The notes: generated by a model from the sequence alone, not told the origin. A stretch of 33,426 nucleotides of DNA from Arthrobacter sp. (GCA_025464925.1 JAODMS010000172.1:1-33426), one strand, 5' to 3'; positions 1 through 8,051 are shown, numbered from the stretch's first letter. Translations and numbers: made by a program.

Positions 1-302
1 GCGCGGATGTGCATGGCCAGTTCTTCCCAGTGCCCGTGCGCCACCATCGCGGTGATCGTGACGGCGGAGCGCATCTGCCGGGGCAGGCCCGGGCGGGTCC
101 AGATGCCGCCCCAGGCGATGCGGGTGATCATGTCCTGGAAGTCCTCGGTGAGGGAATCCTTGTTGGCGTTCGCGCGGTCCACATGCGCGGCGCCCAGCAC
201 CTCGCGGCGGACGGCCATGCCGCCGTCGTAGATCTCCTGGCTGGTGGCGTCCGGCTGGACCACACCGTTTCTTTCCGGTCCGCTGCGCCCGGCGTCCGTC
301 AT
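1..302 (-). CDS. pcaC: 4-carboxymuconolactone decarboxylase, 5' part (runs off the left edge)
   Basis: The first 100 codons are visible; the gene continues beyond base 1. PcaC decarboxylates gamma-carboxymuconolactone to beta-ketoadipate enol-lactone in the cytoplasmic protocatechuate branch. The fragment reads as the CMD/AhpD-like fold, with EIYDGGMAVRREVLG near residues 22-36, NKDSLTEDFQDMI and a RIAWGGIWTRPGLP stretch at about 61-74 that are typical of PcaC. The ATG at 302-300 overlaps the TGA of the preceding pcaD as ATGA, so the genes are translationally coupled. It is the last visible gene of the qsu-pca operon. Fusion to another domain at the missing C-terminus cannot be excluded. Confidence 0.9.
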   Translation of the reverse strand, partial: MTDAGRSGPERNGVVQPDATSQEIYDGGMAVRREVLGAAHVDRANANKDSLTEDFQDMITRIAWGGIWTRPGLPRQMRSAVTITAMVAHGHWEELAMHIR

Positions 303-1117
303 TTTTCGGCTCCGCGGGATTCGGTCCAGGTGATGAGGCTCCGCTGCAGTTCGGCAACGTGGGCGGGTGCCTCGAACGGAGCCAGGTGTGCCACGCCCTC
401 GAGGGTCACCGCGCTCGCGGTGCCCCCGCCGGCGGTGATTCCTTCGACTATCTCCTCGGCGAATGACGGCGGGGCCACGCTGTCCTGGGCGCCGGCGATG
501 GCCTGGGTGGGGACCCTGATGCTGCCGAGTTCGTTCCGGACGTCATAGGCAGCGAGGGCTTCGCAGCAGAAGGCGTAGCTGAAGCGGTCAGTATCGCGAA
601 GGGAGTGCAGCAGGCGGCTGCTGCGCTCAGGTTCGCGTTCCATAAAGCCCGGGCCGAACCAGCGCTGCGCCGAGCCTTGGATCAGCACGGGCGTGCCCTG
701 GGCGCGCACGGTTCCGGCGCGTTCCAGCCAGCCCTCAGGGGTGCCGAGCTTCGCGCCGCTGCACTGCACCGACAGGCTCTTGAGCCGTTCGCCGTGCTTG
801 ATGCCCAGCTGCAGCCCGGTGGCGCCGCCGAGGGAGACACCGGCGTAGTGGAAGCGCGCGCCGGGTGCGACCGAATCGACCAGCTCGACGACAGACTCCG
901 CCAGTTCGGACACACTGAACGTTTCCGGAGCGGCGGGCGAGATGCCGTGGCCGGGAAGATCCCAAGCGACGACGTCGACGTCCGCGCCAAGCAGGGCGCC
1001 GGCCTGAGACCACAGGAATGTGGAGGTGCCCAGGGACGGTCCCACCACCAGGAGGGGCCTGTCCCCGAGCGGGCGCTGGGGTGAAAGCAGTACAGCCTTG
1101 ACTGTTGGTCTAGCCAC
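299..1117 (-). CDS. pcaD: 3-oxoadipate enol-lactone hydrolase
   Basis: An alpha/beta hydrolase of 272 residues that opens beta-ketoadipate enol-lactone to beta-ketoadipate. Seen in the sequence: an N-terminal strand followed by VVGPSLGTSTFLW (oxyanion-hole region), DLPGHGIS, the nucleophile elbow YAGVSLGG (GxSxG), a late Asp in AGAQDSVAP and the catalytic-type His in EGVAHLAPFE. The start is taken as GTG at 1117-1115 because a CGGAG Shine-Dalgarno lies six bases upstream, the protein then has normal family length, and the start overlaps the pcaB stop by 8 bp. Longer in-frame versions only add sequence read out of frame from pcaB. In some actinobacteria PcaD is fused to PcaC as PcaL; here the two are separate, overlapping genes. 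Confidence 0.93.
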   Translation of the reverse strand: MARPTVKAVLLSPQRPLGDRPLLVVGPSLGTSTFLWSQAGALLGADVDVVAWDLPGHGISPAAPETFSVSELAESVVELVDSVAPGARFHYAGVSLGGATGLQLGIKHGERLKSLSVQCSGAKLGTPEGWLERAGTVRAQGTPVLIQGSAQRWFGPGFMEREPERSSRLLHSLRDTDRFSYAFCCEALAAYDVRNELGSIRVPTQAIAGAQDSVAPPSFAEEIVEGITAGGGTASAVTLEGVAHLAPFEAPAHVAELQRSLITWTESRGAEK

Positions 1118-2633
1118 GGGAGGCTCCGTTTCCGTCGGGGGCGGTTGAGGGGTGCGCGTAGTCGGGGAAGGCGGCCAGGATCCGCCGCGAGATCTCGGCG
1201 GCCTGGCCCAGGTAGCTCGCGGGGTCCAGCAGGACTTCCAGCTCGGCGTCGGAGAGCTTGGCGGCGGGGACAGCCTCGCGGAGGAGCCGGCGGTAGCTGC
1301 CGGCCTGGTCTGCGGCGGGCGCCTGGAGGGTCCGGTCCACCACGGACTGCAATTGCTGCTTGCCGTCCTCACCGAGCTCATTGACTTCGAGCAGGGGTGC
1401 AACGGCGGAGACACCTTCGCTCAGCAGCAGCGGCCCGGAAAGGTCCAGGTTGCGGCGCATGCCGTCCGGAAAGACCTGGAGTCCCTCGGCCAGCTCACGG
1501 GCGTGGCCGGCGGCGCCGAGGGCCAGGCGGAGCAGCTGCCGGAGGGCGGGCCATTCGGTATGCCAGGCGCCGTCGGGGCGTTCGTCGTTGAAGTTGGCGG
1601 CGGCCAGATGCAGCTGCGCGGCCAGGGCCGGGGCCTGGAGCGCCGCGCTGCGGACCAGCACGGAAAGCACCGGGTTTTGCTTCTGGGGCATGGCCGAGGA
1701 GACGCCGCGCCCGGGGGCCCGTGGTTCGGCCAGCTCGGCCACTTCCGGCCGGCTCAGGAACAGCACGTCGGCCGCGATTTTGCCCAGCGCGTCCACCACA
1801 CCCGCCAGGGAATCCGCCAGCGAGGTCACGGCGAGCCGGTTGGTGTGCCACGGGGCAACCGCCGCGGCCAGGCCCAGCCGGGAAGCCAGCTCGTCCGCCA
1901 GGCCAAAGGGGTTCGAGGCTGTTCCGGCAGTGAGCACCGTAGCGGCGGCCAGGGTGCCGGCCGCGCCGCCGGTCTGCACCGGCAGCTCCAGGGATTCAAG
2001 GCGCCGCGCGGCGGCGGCCAGCCCGTGGAACCACTGCGCGGCCTTGAGCCCGAAGGTGAAGGGCAGCGAATGCTGCGTGAGGCTCCTGCCCACGCACAGC
2101 GTGTCCGCATGCTGCTCCGCGAGCCGGGCCAGCGCGACCGTCGTGCCCTTCACGTCGGCGAGCACGGCTGAAACAGTGTTCCGGGCCAGCAGCATGAGTG
2201 CTGAATCCAGCACATCCTGGCTGGTCAACGAGGTGTGCACCGCACGAAGCGCACCAACGCTGTGTGCGCCACTACCGGCCGCGCCCGCGTCGCCGGCGTC
2301 GAGGGCCTTGACCCGGGCACGGAGGTCGGCCAGCAGCGGGATCACCGGGTTGCCGCCGCCCTGGGCGCGCAGGGCAATGTCGGCAACGTCATAGCGGGAG
2401 GCGTCCGCCGCACGGGCCACCACTGCCGCGGAGCCGGCCGGCGCGAGAGCGGCTTTCTCCAGAACCGCGGCCCAGCCGGCCTCCACCGCGAGAATCGCCG
2501 CCAGTACCGCCCGGTCCCCTGTCAGCGCCGCCACCAGGGGCGACACCGAGACGGGGCTGAGCAGGCCGACGTCGCCGTCCGCCCCGGAAGAGGGGCCGGA
2601 CGCGTCCATTCCGGCGGTTTCGAAGGAGGTCAC
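1110..2633 (-). CDS. pcaB: 3-carboxy-cis,cis-muconate cycloisomerase
   Basis: A member of the fumarase/aspartase superfamily that lactonises 3-carboxy-cis,cis-muconate to gamma-carboxymuconolactone. The superfamily signature is clear: GRGVSSAMPQKQNPV in the middle of the protein (GSSxMPxKxNP type), with upstream TSLTSQDVLDSALML and downstream FNDERPDGAWHTEWPAL. At 507 residues it is longer than the roughly 450 usual for PcaB; the excess includes a Gly/Ala/Ser-rich N-terminal segment. The GTG start at 2633 overlaps the pcaG stop as GTGA, indicating coupling; an internal ATG eight codons later lacks a better ribosome site. It lies between pcaG and pcaD in the operon. Confidence 0.93.
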   Translation of the reverse strand: MTSFETAGMDASGPSSGADGDVGLLSPVSVSPLVAALTGDRAVLAAILAVEAGWAAVLEKAALAPAGSAAVVARAADASRYDVADIALRAQGGGNPVIPLLADLRARVKALDAGDAGAAGSGAHSVGALRAVHTSLTSQDVLDSALMLLARNTVSAVLADVKGTTVALARLAEQHADTLCVGRSLTQHSLPFTFGLKAAQWFHGLAAAARRLESLELPVQTGGAAGTLAAATVLTAGTASNPFGLADELASRLGLAAAVAPWHTNRLAVTSLADSLAGVVDALGKIAADVLFLSRPEVAELAEPRAPGRGVSSAMPQKQNPVLSVLVRSAALQAPALAAQLHLAAANFNDERPDGAWHTEWPALRQLLRLALGAAGHARELAEGLQVFPDGMRRNLDLSGPLLLSEGVSAVAPLLEVNELGEDGKQQLQSVVDRTLQAPAADQAGSYRRLLREAVPAAKLSDAELEVLLDPASYLGQAAEISRRILAAFPDYAHPSTAPDGNGASRG

Positions 2634-3229
2634 TTCGAGGCGCCCTCGAAATCCAGGAAGACGGTCTCGTCCCCGCCCTGGAGCCGGATGTCCCAGGTGA
2701 GTCCGCCATCGGCGTCCCGGCGTGCGATCAGCGTCTTGCGGCGTTCCGGCTCGAGGGAGCTGAGCAGCGGATCCGCGGCCAGTGCTTCCTCGTTCTCGGG
2801 CAAGTACATCCGGGTGAACAGGCGGTTCATCAGGCCCCGGGCGAACACGGCCACCGAGATGAACGGCGCCGCCCCCTCCGCGGTGGGGCCGGGGTTCACC
2901 GTGGTGAAGGTGTACACGCCGCTGTTGCCCACGGCGCTGCGGCCGAAGCCGGTGAAGGTGTAGCCGTCGCGGACCAGCGAACCGGCCCGTTGAACGATCT
3001 TGCCTTCGGTATCCGGCTGCCAGATCTCCAGGATCGCGTCGGGAATCGGATGACCGGCGCCGTCGTACACGGTGCCCTGGAGCCGGATGGAGCCCGGGGA
3101 ACCCGGAGCCAGCAGCTCGCGGTCCTTCTCGTAGGGCAGCGCGTAGCCGTAGAAGGGGCCGACCGTCTGGCCGGGCGTTGGTGTGAGTCTAGGAGAGGCC
3201 GTGGATGGTCCGGTCATGTTATTCGTCAT
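2630..3229 (-). CDS. pcaG: Protocatechuate 3,4-dioxygenase alpha subunit
   Basis: The alpha subunit of the intradiol ring-cleaving dioxygenase, 199 residues, the expected size. It shows the intradiol-dioxygenase beta-sandwich signatures: TPGQTVGPFYGYALPY (about 17-33), GTVYDGAGHPIPDAILEIWQ (about 52-71), then GFGRSAVGNSGVYTFTTV and VFARGLMNRLFTRMYLPE. As normal for alpha subunits, it lacks the RPAHIHF iron-ligand segment of the beta subunit. The start at 3229 overlaps the last codons of pcaH by 11 bp, matching the known need for equimolar subunits. A much longer in-frame reading upstream is only the out-of-frame shadow of pcaH. Confidence 0.95.
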   Translation of the reverse strand: MTNNMTGPSTASPRLTPTPGQTVGPFYGYALPYEKDRELLAPGSPGSIRLQGTVYDGAGHPIPDAILEIWQPDTEGKIVQRAGSLVRDGYTFTGFGRSAVGNSGVYTFTTVNPGPTAEGAAPFISVAVFARGLMNRLFTRMYLPENEEALAADPLLSSLEPERRKTLIARRDADGGLTWDIRLQGGDETVFLDFEGASK

Positions 3230-4130
3230 CGCCTTCTGCTCCGAGGGCCTCGTTTTCGGTCCAGGTCCGCTTGGAGCCTGACAGGACGATGTCCCAGTTG
3301 TAGCCCAGGGCCCATTCGGGCCGGGTGAGGTCGTGGTCGTACGTGGCCACGAGGCGGTCGCGGGCGTCCTGGTCCACGATCGACTGGTAAATCGGGTCCA
3401 GCGGGAAGAGCCGGTCGCCCGGGAAATACATCTGGGTGATGATCCGCTGGGTGAACTCCGTGCCGAACAGGGAGAAGTGGATGTGGGCGGGCCGCCAGGC
3501 GTTGAGGTGGTTTTTCCACGGGTAGGCACCGGGCTTGATGGTGGTGAAGCGGTAGGAGCCGTCCGGGCCGGTAATGCAGCGGCCGACGCCGGTGAAGTTC
3601 GGATCCAGCGGAGCCGGGTGCTGGTCGCGCTTGTGGATGTAGCGGCCCGAGGAGTTGGCCTGCCAGATCTCCACCAGCTGGCCCGCCACCGGGCGGCCGC
3701 TGCCGTCAAGCACACGGCCGGCAACGATGATGCGTTCGCCCTGGGGTTCGCCGTTGTGCTGGATCGTGAGGTCGGATTCGAGGGCGTGCACGTCCTGGTG
3801 GCCGAAAGCCGGGGAGTGCAGCTCGATGGTCTCCGGGTCGGCGTGGTGCAGGCTTTTGGTGGGGTGGCGCAGGATGCTGCTGCGGTACGGCGCGTAGTCC
3901 AGCCGCGGCTGGGTTTCCGGCTGCGCACCACCGGCCAGCTTCTCGGCGTAGGCCTCGCCGATGGCCCTGATCTCCGCGCTGAGGTCCTGCTGCGTTTCCA
4001 CGCGGGGTGCCGGTGCGGAGCCCGCCGCACCCGTCTCCGGTGCAGTGCGGGATGCACCGGGTACGGCGTCAGAGACGTCCTCGGTGAGCGGATCGGCGTT
4101 GTACATAGCGAGCTTCACGTCCTCAGGCAC
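3219..4130 (-). CDS. pcaH: Protocatechuate 3,4-dioxygenase beta subunit (catalytic)
   Basis: The iron-binding beta subunit that cleaves protocatechuate between its hydroxyls to 3-carboxy-cis,cis-muconate. By alignment from memory, the non-haem Fe(III) ligands correspond to Y164 (ANSSGRY), Y203 (KPGAYPW), H216 and H218 (RPAHIHF), with a nearby Arg213. The N-terminal dioxygenase segment RLDYAPYRSSILRHPTKSL is present. At 303 residues it carries an extra Ala/Pro-rich N-terminal 45 residues compared with many PcaH proteins. The GTG start at 4130 has AGGAGG five bases upstream. An internal ATG (residue 9) is possible but less well placed. It follows qsuB after 33 bp. Confidence 0.95.
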   Translation of the reverse strand: MPEDVKLAMYNADPLTEDVSDAVPGASRTAPETGAAGSAPAPRVETQQDLSAEIRAIGEAYAEKLAGGAQPETQPRLDYAPYRSSILRHPTKSLHHADPETIELHSPAFGHQDVHALESDLTIQHNGEPQGERIIVAGRVLDGSGRPVAGQLVEIWQANSSGRYIHKRDQHPAPLDPNFTGVGRCITGPDGSYRFTTIKPGAYPWKNHLNAWRPAHIHFSLFGTEFTQRIITQMYFPGDRLFPLDPIYQSIVDQDARDRLVATYDHDLTRPEWALGYNWDIVLSGSKRTWTENEALGAEGDDE

Positions 4131-4163
4131 AGCAGCCTCCTTCCAATCAGTGATGGTGTTGGT

Positions 4164-6092
4164 TTAGCGGGTCAATTGGTGCAGGTGGTCGTACTGGACG
4201 GCATGGCGGACCGGGGCGTTGGGTGCCCCGTAGCCGTCGTAGTCGCCGCGGCGTTCCACCATTTCGAAGAACACGCTGCCCACGGTGGCGGTGTAGAAGT
4301 GCAGGAACTCGCCGTCGGCGTCGCGGTCGTAGAGCAGGTTGAGCTCCTGGAGCGTGGCCAGGAAACCGGGATCCAGCGCGAACCGTGCGTCCAGATCCTC
4401 GTAGTAGTTCGCCGGGATCTGCAGGAAGTCCAGGCCCCGTGCGCGGGCGGCCCGGGCGGTGGCGACCAGGTCATCCACGGCAAACGCGATGTGTTCCTGG
4501 TAGGTCTTTCGCTGGCCGGTGCCGGCGGTCGAGCCGCCGGCCGCGCCGTCCTGCTGCGCTCCGTCCTGCTGGAGGAGCGGTGCCAGGTTCAGCACCAGGC
4601 GAACGGCGCGGTCCGAGGTCTGCATGACCTGGGAGCGGACCAGCCCGCTGGGGCTGGCCACCTCCGCGTACGGCAGCGGTTCCAGGGCCAGGGCGCTGGT
4701 GTAGAAGAGCACGGCCTCGTCGAAGTGCTGCCACGGCTGGGCGAGGTTGACGTGGTCGATCACCGCGTTCCGGGCGCCGGACGGGACCTCCAGCCCTTCA
4801 CCGAACTCCCGGGTCCAGGCGGCGGTGCCGTCCGGGCTGCCCTGGCAGAGGAAGATCTCGGTGGAGTCCGGGGCGGCGAAGCCCTGGAACACTTCCTCAT
4901 CGGCCTGGCTCTTGCGCGGCACAGCGGGGGCCTTGAGCTGCTGGGCACGGGCCGAGGCAATCACGGGCGAATCGACGTCCAGCCCCACGGCAGAGATGGC
5001 AGGCGCGATGGCGGGAGCAGGGGCACCGGCAGGCTGCTCATTGATGATCACCCTGGCCTGGCCCATGGTCCACAGCTGCACGTCCTTGGTGCGGTGCCGG
5101 CCGTTGAATTCGAAGCCGAGCTGCCCCAGCACGGTTTCCAGGCCGGCGGTGTCCGCGGCCCTGACTTCGGCAAAGTTGAAACCTGCCGGTTCCGCCACCT
5201 GCGGGAGCGTGGCGAGCTCCATCGGGTAGCGACGGCGGCCGGCGGTCCGGGCGCTGCCGGATCCGGCGTTCGCCTCCAGCCACTTGGCGCTCTGCTCTTC
5301 CAGCCAGATCAGCGAGCGCATGGCATCCACGGCGGTGCGATCGGCGTCGGACTGGCGGAAGACGTCGTTGAAAACCTCCAGGGACACCGGTCCGGTGTAG
5401 CCCGCCCGGACCACGTGTCCCATGAACTTGGCGAGTTCAAACTGCCCTTCCCCCGGAAACACCCGGTAGTGCCGGCTCCAGGACAGCACGTCGAGGGACA
5501 GCTTCGGGGCGTCGGCCACCTGGACGAAGAAGATCTTGTCCGGGTTGAAGTTCTCGAGGGGCGCGGTGTCCCAGTCGCGGGAAAGGATATGGAACGAGTC
5601 CAGACACGTGCCCAGAGCGGGATGGTCCACCATTTCCACCAGCCGGTGGGCGTGCTCGTAATCGTTGACGTATTTGCCCCAGGCCAGGGCCTCATAGGCG
5701 ACCTTTACCCCGTGGTCCCCGGCGAGTGCGGCGAGCCGGGACAGCTGGGCGGCCCGGAGCCCGTCGTCGTCAATGGCGGCGGTGCCCACGTTGGAGCAGA
5801 CCAGAATCGTGTCCATGCCCAGACGGGCCATCAGCCGGAACTTGGCCTCGGCGCGGCGCAGGTTGGCGGCGAGCAGCTCGTCGGGAACGCTGTCGAAGTC
5901 GCGGAACGGCTGGTAGAGATCCAGCGTGAGGCCAAGATCCGCGGCCATCTTGCGGACGTCCTCGGGGCTCAAAGGAGACGTGACCAGGTCCTGCTCGAAG
6001 ATTTCGATGCCGTCGAAGCCGGCGACCGCACAGGCCTGCATCTTTTCCCGCAGCGTCCCGGAGAGGCACACGGTCGCGATTCCGGTGCGCAT
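4164..6092 (-). CDS. qsuB: 3-dehydroshikimate dehydratase fused to an HPPD-like VOC domain (QsuB/QuiC type)
   Basis: Converts 3-dehydroshikimate to protocatechuate, joining the shikimate/quinate pathway to the pca genes downstream. Residues 1-280 form a xylose-isomerase-like TIM barrel with metal ligands matching those known for Pseudomonas QuiC1: E134 (VAYEALAWG), D165 and H168 (GTCLDSFHI), Q191 and E239 (VSLEVFND). Residues about 300-642 form a two-module vicinal-oxygen-chelate region like 4-hydroxyphenylpyruvate dioxygenase, with a candidate metal triad H447 (IDHVNL), H534 (EHIAF) and E610 (FFEMVER). The length of 642 fits the fused family. The ATG at 6092 overlaps the qsuD stop by one base. 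Confidence 0.93.
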   Translation of the reverse strand: MRTGIATVCLSGTLREKMQACAVAGFDGIEIFEQDLVTSPLSPEDVRKMAADLGLTLDLYQPFRDFDSVPDELLAANLRRAEAKFRLMARLGMDTILVCSNVGTAAIDDDGLRAAQLSRLAALAGDHGVKVAYEALAWGKYVNDYEHAHRLVEMVDHPALGTCLDSFHILSRDWDTAPLENFNPDKIFFVQVADAPKLSLDVLSWSRHYRVFPGEGQFELAKFMGHVVRAGYTGPVSLEVFNDVFRQSDADRTAVDAMRSLIWLEEQSAKWLEANAGSGSARTAGRRRYPMELATLPQVAEPAGFNFAEVRAADTAGLETVLGQLGFEFNGRHRTKDVQLWTMGQARVIINEQPAGAPAPAIAPAISAVGLDVDSPVIASARAQQLKAPAVPRKSQADEEVFQGFAAPDSTEIFLCQGSPDGTAAWTREFGEGLEVPSGARNAVIDHVNLAQPWQHFDEAVLFYTSALALEPLPYAEVASPSGLVRSQVMQTSDRAVRLVLNLAPLLQQDGAQQDGAAGGSTAGTGQRKTYQEHIAFAVDDLVATARAARARGLDFLQIPANYYEDLDARFALDPGFLATLQELNLLYDRDADGEFLHFYTATVGSVFFEMVERRGDYDGYGAPNAPVRHAVQYDHLHQLTR

Positions 6093-6973
6093 CAGGCGGC
6101 CACCTCTTCCGCGGCCACGAGTTCCAGGAAGTGGGCGCGCATGCGGTCCGCGTCCGCGGCGAGTCCGGTGAAGATCCGGAAGGCGTCGGCCGCCTGCCCG
6201 ACGGCCATCCGGCCGCCGTCGAGCACCTCACACCCCTTGGCCCTGGCCTCGCGGACCAGCTCGGTTTCGATCGGCCGGTACACGATGTCTGCGACCCAGT
6301 GCCGGGACTCCACGAGGGACATGTCCAGCGGGACGCCGGGGTGGGCGGCCATGCCCACCGGAGTGCAGTGCACGAGGCCGTCGGCCAGCGGCATCAGCTG
6401 CACCAGCTCAGCGACCGTTCGGGCAGTGACCGTGCTGTCCGGAAAGAACCCGTCGAGTTCGGCGGCGCGCGCCGCGCAGCGGGCCGGGTCGGTATCCACC
6501 AGCTCCAGTTCGCGGACGCCGGCGGTCAGCAGGGCGTAGGCGACGGCGGAACCGGCACCGCCTGCGCCGAGCTGGACCACGCGGTCCAGCTTCGCGCCGG
6601 GAAGGCCGGCGGCCAGGGCTGCCGCGAAGCCAGAGAAGTCGGTGTTGTGGCCGATGAATCGGCCGTCGCGGATGACCACGGTATTGACCGCGCCGAGGCG
6701 CCGGGCATCGGAAGAGACCTCATCGAGGTGCTCCAGCACCAGCTGCTTGCAGGGGTGGGTGATGTTCAGCCCATTGAAGCCGAGACGCCGGGCAGCGGTC
6801 AGGAGCTCTCCCACGGCCTCGCCGGGCAGCCCCAGCTCGGTGAGGTCGATGGGGCGGTAGAGGTACCGGAGGCCCTGCACATCACCTTCGCGTTCGTGCA
6901 TGTAGGGGCTGAGGGAGGGCAGCACACCATCGCCCACCAGGCCCACGAGGAAGGACTCTGCTCGATTGCTCAT
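6092..6973 (-). CDS. qsuD: Quinate/shikimate dehydrogenase (AroE/QsuD family)
   Basis: A 293-residue oxidoreductase of the shikimate dehydrogenase family. In this operon it most likely works in the catabolic direction, oxidising shikimate (or quinate) to dehydroshikimate. It has the substrate-binding SLSPYMHE segment (about 20-27), the catalytic lysine K76 in NITHPCKQ, its partner aspartate D112 in GHNTDFSGF, and a Rossmann loop GAGGAGSAVAYALL near 130-145. The ATG at 6973 is chosen because AAAGGAG lies about eight bases upstream; a longer reading to about 7063 has no ribosome site. It is the first gene of the operon. A biosynthetic AroE role is less likely given its neighbours. The choice between NAD and NADP cannot be settled by eye. 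Confidence 0.9.
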   Translation of the reverse strand: MSNRAESFLVGLVGDGVLPSLSPYMHEREGDVQGLRYLYRPIDLTELGLPGEAVGELLTAARRLGFNGLNITHPCKQLVLEHLDEVSSDARRLGAVNTVVIRDGRFIGHNTDFSGFAAALAAGLPGAKLDRVVQLGAGGAGSAVAYALLTAGVRELELVDTDPARCAARAAELDGFFPDSTVTARTVAELVQLMPLADGLVHCTPVGMAAHPGVPLDMSLVESRHWVADIVYRPIETELVREARAKGCEVLDGGRMAVGQAADAFRIFTGLAADADRMRAHFLELVAAEEVAA

Positions 6974-7038
6974 CCGTTTGGCTCCTTTGACAATGCCACT
7001 CGGCGGGCCGGGACGCACGGGGCGTCGGCGGCGGGCCG

Positions 7039-7054
7039 GGTGATAGGGATTACA
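7039..7054. promoter_or_regulatory. Degenerate CRP/GlxR-like site before qsuD
   Basis: The sequence GGTGATAGGGATTACA fits TGTGA-N6-TCACA with one mismatch in each half (first base, and T for C in the right half). It lies about 65 bp upstream of the qsuD start. Alone it would be weak; it is listed because a better copy of the same pattern occurs in the neighbouring transporter/regulator promoter at 8052-8067. Confidence 0.3.
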
Positions 7055-7065
7055 GTACCGCAAAT

Positions 7066-7099
7066 GTTCATATCTTGCACGGTTGTTCTTATGGCGAAC
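7066..7099. promoter_or_regulatory. Two tandem 15-bp operator-like sequences, probable IclR sites
   Basis: GTTCATATCTTGCAC (7066-7080) and GTTCTTATGGCGAAC (7085-7099) share the form GTTC-WTAT-N3-G-M-AC and repeat in the same orientation with a 19-bp step. As I recall the family, PcaR-type IclR proteins bind a 15-bp sequence of the form GTTC-N7-GCAC; the first copy fits exactly and the second is a GTTC...GAAC palindrome. They lie 93-126 bp upstream of qsuD and 52 bp from the stop of the adjacent IclR gene. Binding by that regulator is inferred. Confidence 0.5.
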
Positions 7100-7150
7100 T
7101 AATTCTCGCCACGGCGGTTTGCCCGCCCCCCAATGCCGTCGTTTTGGGGC

Positions 7151-7993
7151 TCATTGCTGCGGGAGCCGGGCGGACAGCTCGGCTGCGGCCGCCTGCAGCA
7201 GGGGCAAGAGGGCGACCAGGGCTTCCATGCTCATCCGAAAGACCGGGACGGCGGTGGCCAGGGATGCGAAGGCGCACCCCTGGGAGTTGAACACCGGAAC
7301 CGCGATGGCCCGCATGCCCAGCTCGTTCTCCTCATCCATGGTGGCGTAGCCGCGGCGCCGGACCCGTTCGATCTCCGCGCGGAAGGCGTCGCGGTCGGTG
7401 AGGGAAAACTCGGTCAGGGGCTCCAGCTGGAGCTCCTCCACGAGCCGGGTGCGGGTGGCCTCGTCGGCAAAAGCCACCAGCACCTTGCCCACGGAGGTCG
7501 CATGGAGGGCACCCAGGTGCCCGGGGTCGCTGGTGACCCGGAACGTCTGCGGCCCGTCCACCTTGTTCACCGTCAGATGGTGGTTTCCGTCGCGCACGGA
7601 CAAGATGGTGGCCTCCCCCGTCTCCTCGGTGACGCGGCGCAGGATGGGCAGCGCAGTGCCGGCGAAGCCGTGGTGGTTGGAGACGCGCTGGCCGAGCTGG
7701 AAGACGCGCAGGCCCAGGCGATAGCGGCGGCCATCCGGCTCGTAGTCCACAAAGCCGTCCCGCGTGAGCGAGCCGAGCAGGCGGTAGGTGGTACTAAAGG
7801 GCAGCTCGGCCCGGCGGGAGATCTCCGCAGCACTGGCACCGCGGGGCTCGTCCCCCAGGAGGACCAGCAGGCCGAGGGCCTTGCCCACCATGTCCGTGCG
7901 GGAGTCCTCCCTGGACGCCTTTCCCCCCGGCGGAATGGCATCCCCCGGTGCGCTCCCATCCCCGGCAAGCTTTGTGTCTTGTTTCACACTCAT
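7151..7993 (-). CDS. IclR-family transcriptional regulator of the qsu-pca/transport region
   Basis: A 280-residue IclR protein. Residues about 30-95 form the winged helix (VGKALGLLVLLGDEPRGASAAEISRRAELPFSTTYRLLGSL in segments, then DGFVDYEPDGRRYRLG). Residues 110-275 form the effector-binding domain with HATSVGKVLVAF, RRRGYATMDEENELGMRAIAVPVF and a C-terminal helix. The first 30 residues are a charged, flexible extension. It sits between the catabolic operon and a divergent transporter, the common place for a pathway-specific IclR regulator sensing an aromatic or hydroaromatic acid. The effector is unknown; protocatechuate, shikimate and quinate are candidates. The ATG at 7993 has only a weak ribosome site. 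Confidence 0.9.
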   Translation of the reverse strand: MSVKQDTKLAGDGSAPGDAIPPGGKASREDSRTDMVGKALGLLVLLGDEPRGASAAEISRRAELPFSTTYRLLGSLTRDGFVDYEPDGRRYRLGLRVFQLGQRVSNHHGFAGTALPILRRVTEETGEATILSVRDGNHHLTVNKVDGPQTFRVTSDPGHLGALHATSVGKVLVAFADEATRTRLVEELQLEPLTEFSLTDRDAFRAEIERVRRRGYATMDEENELGMRAIAVPVFNSQGCAFASLATAVPVFRMSMEALVALLPLLQAAAAELSARLPQQ

Positions 7994-8032
7994 GCTCTGA
8001 TGCTCTCACATCGTGGAAGCTATTTCTAGATC

Positions 8033-8046
8033 GTGATTATTTTCAT
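8033..8046. promoter_or_regulatory. CRP/GlxR-like half-conserved site in the IclR-gene promoter
   Basis: GTGATTATTTTCAT has the GTGA-N6-TCA spacing of CRP-type sites, with the last base off consensus. It sits in the -35/-10 spacer of the minus-strand promoter, and its centre is exactly 20 bp from that of the better site at 8052-8067. Confidence 0.3.
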
Positions 8047-8051
8047 TGACA

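Larger units (their letters stand above)
6974..7150. promoter_or_regulatory. Leader and promoter region of the qsu-pca operon
   Basis: A 177-bp gap between the stop of the IclR gene and qsuD, both transcribed leftwards. It holds an 11-bp direct repeat (GGCGGGCCGGG at 7002-7012 and 7030-7040) in the presumed 5' leader, a CRP-like sequence at 7039-7054, and two 15-bp operator-like sequences at 7066-7099. No canonical sigma-70 pair is obvious. The best minus-strand candidate is TTCGCC / GATATG with an 18-bp spacer overlapping the 15-mers. A long gap with several protein-site-like elements suggests that the operon has its own promoter rather than reading through from the regulator. Confidence 0.5.

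Noticed and set aside
3333..6539. Open plus-strand frame of 1068 codons opposite pcaH, qsuB and qsuD
   Set aside because: It is the antisense shadow of three well-identified genes in high-GC DNA; low-complexity Gly/Val/Arg-rich translation, no family motifs and no ribosome site.
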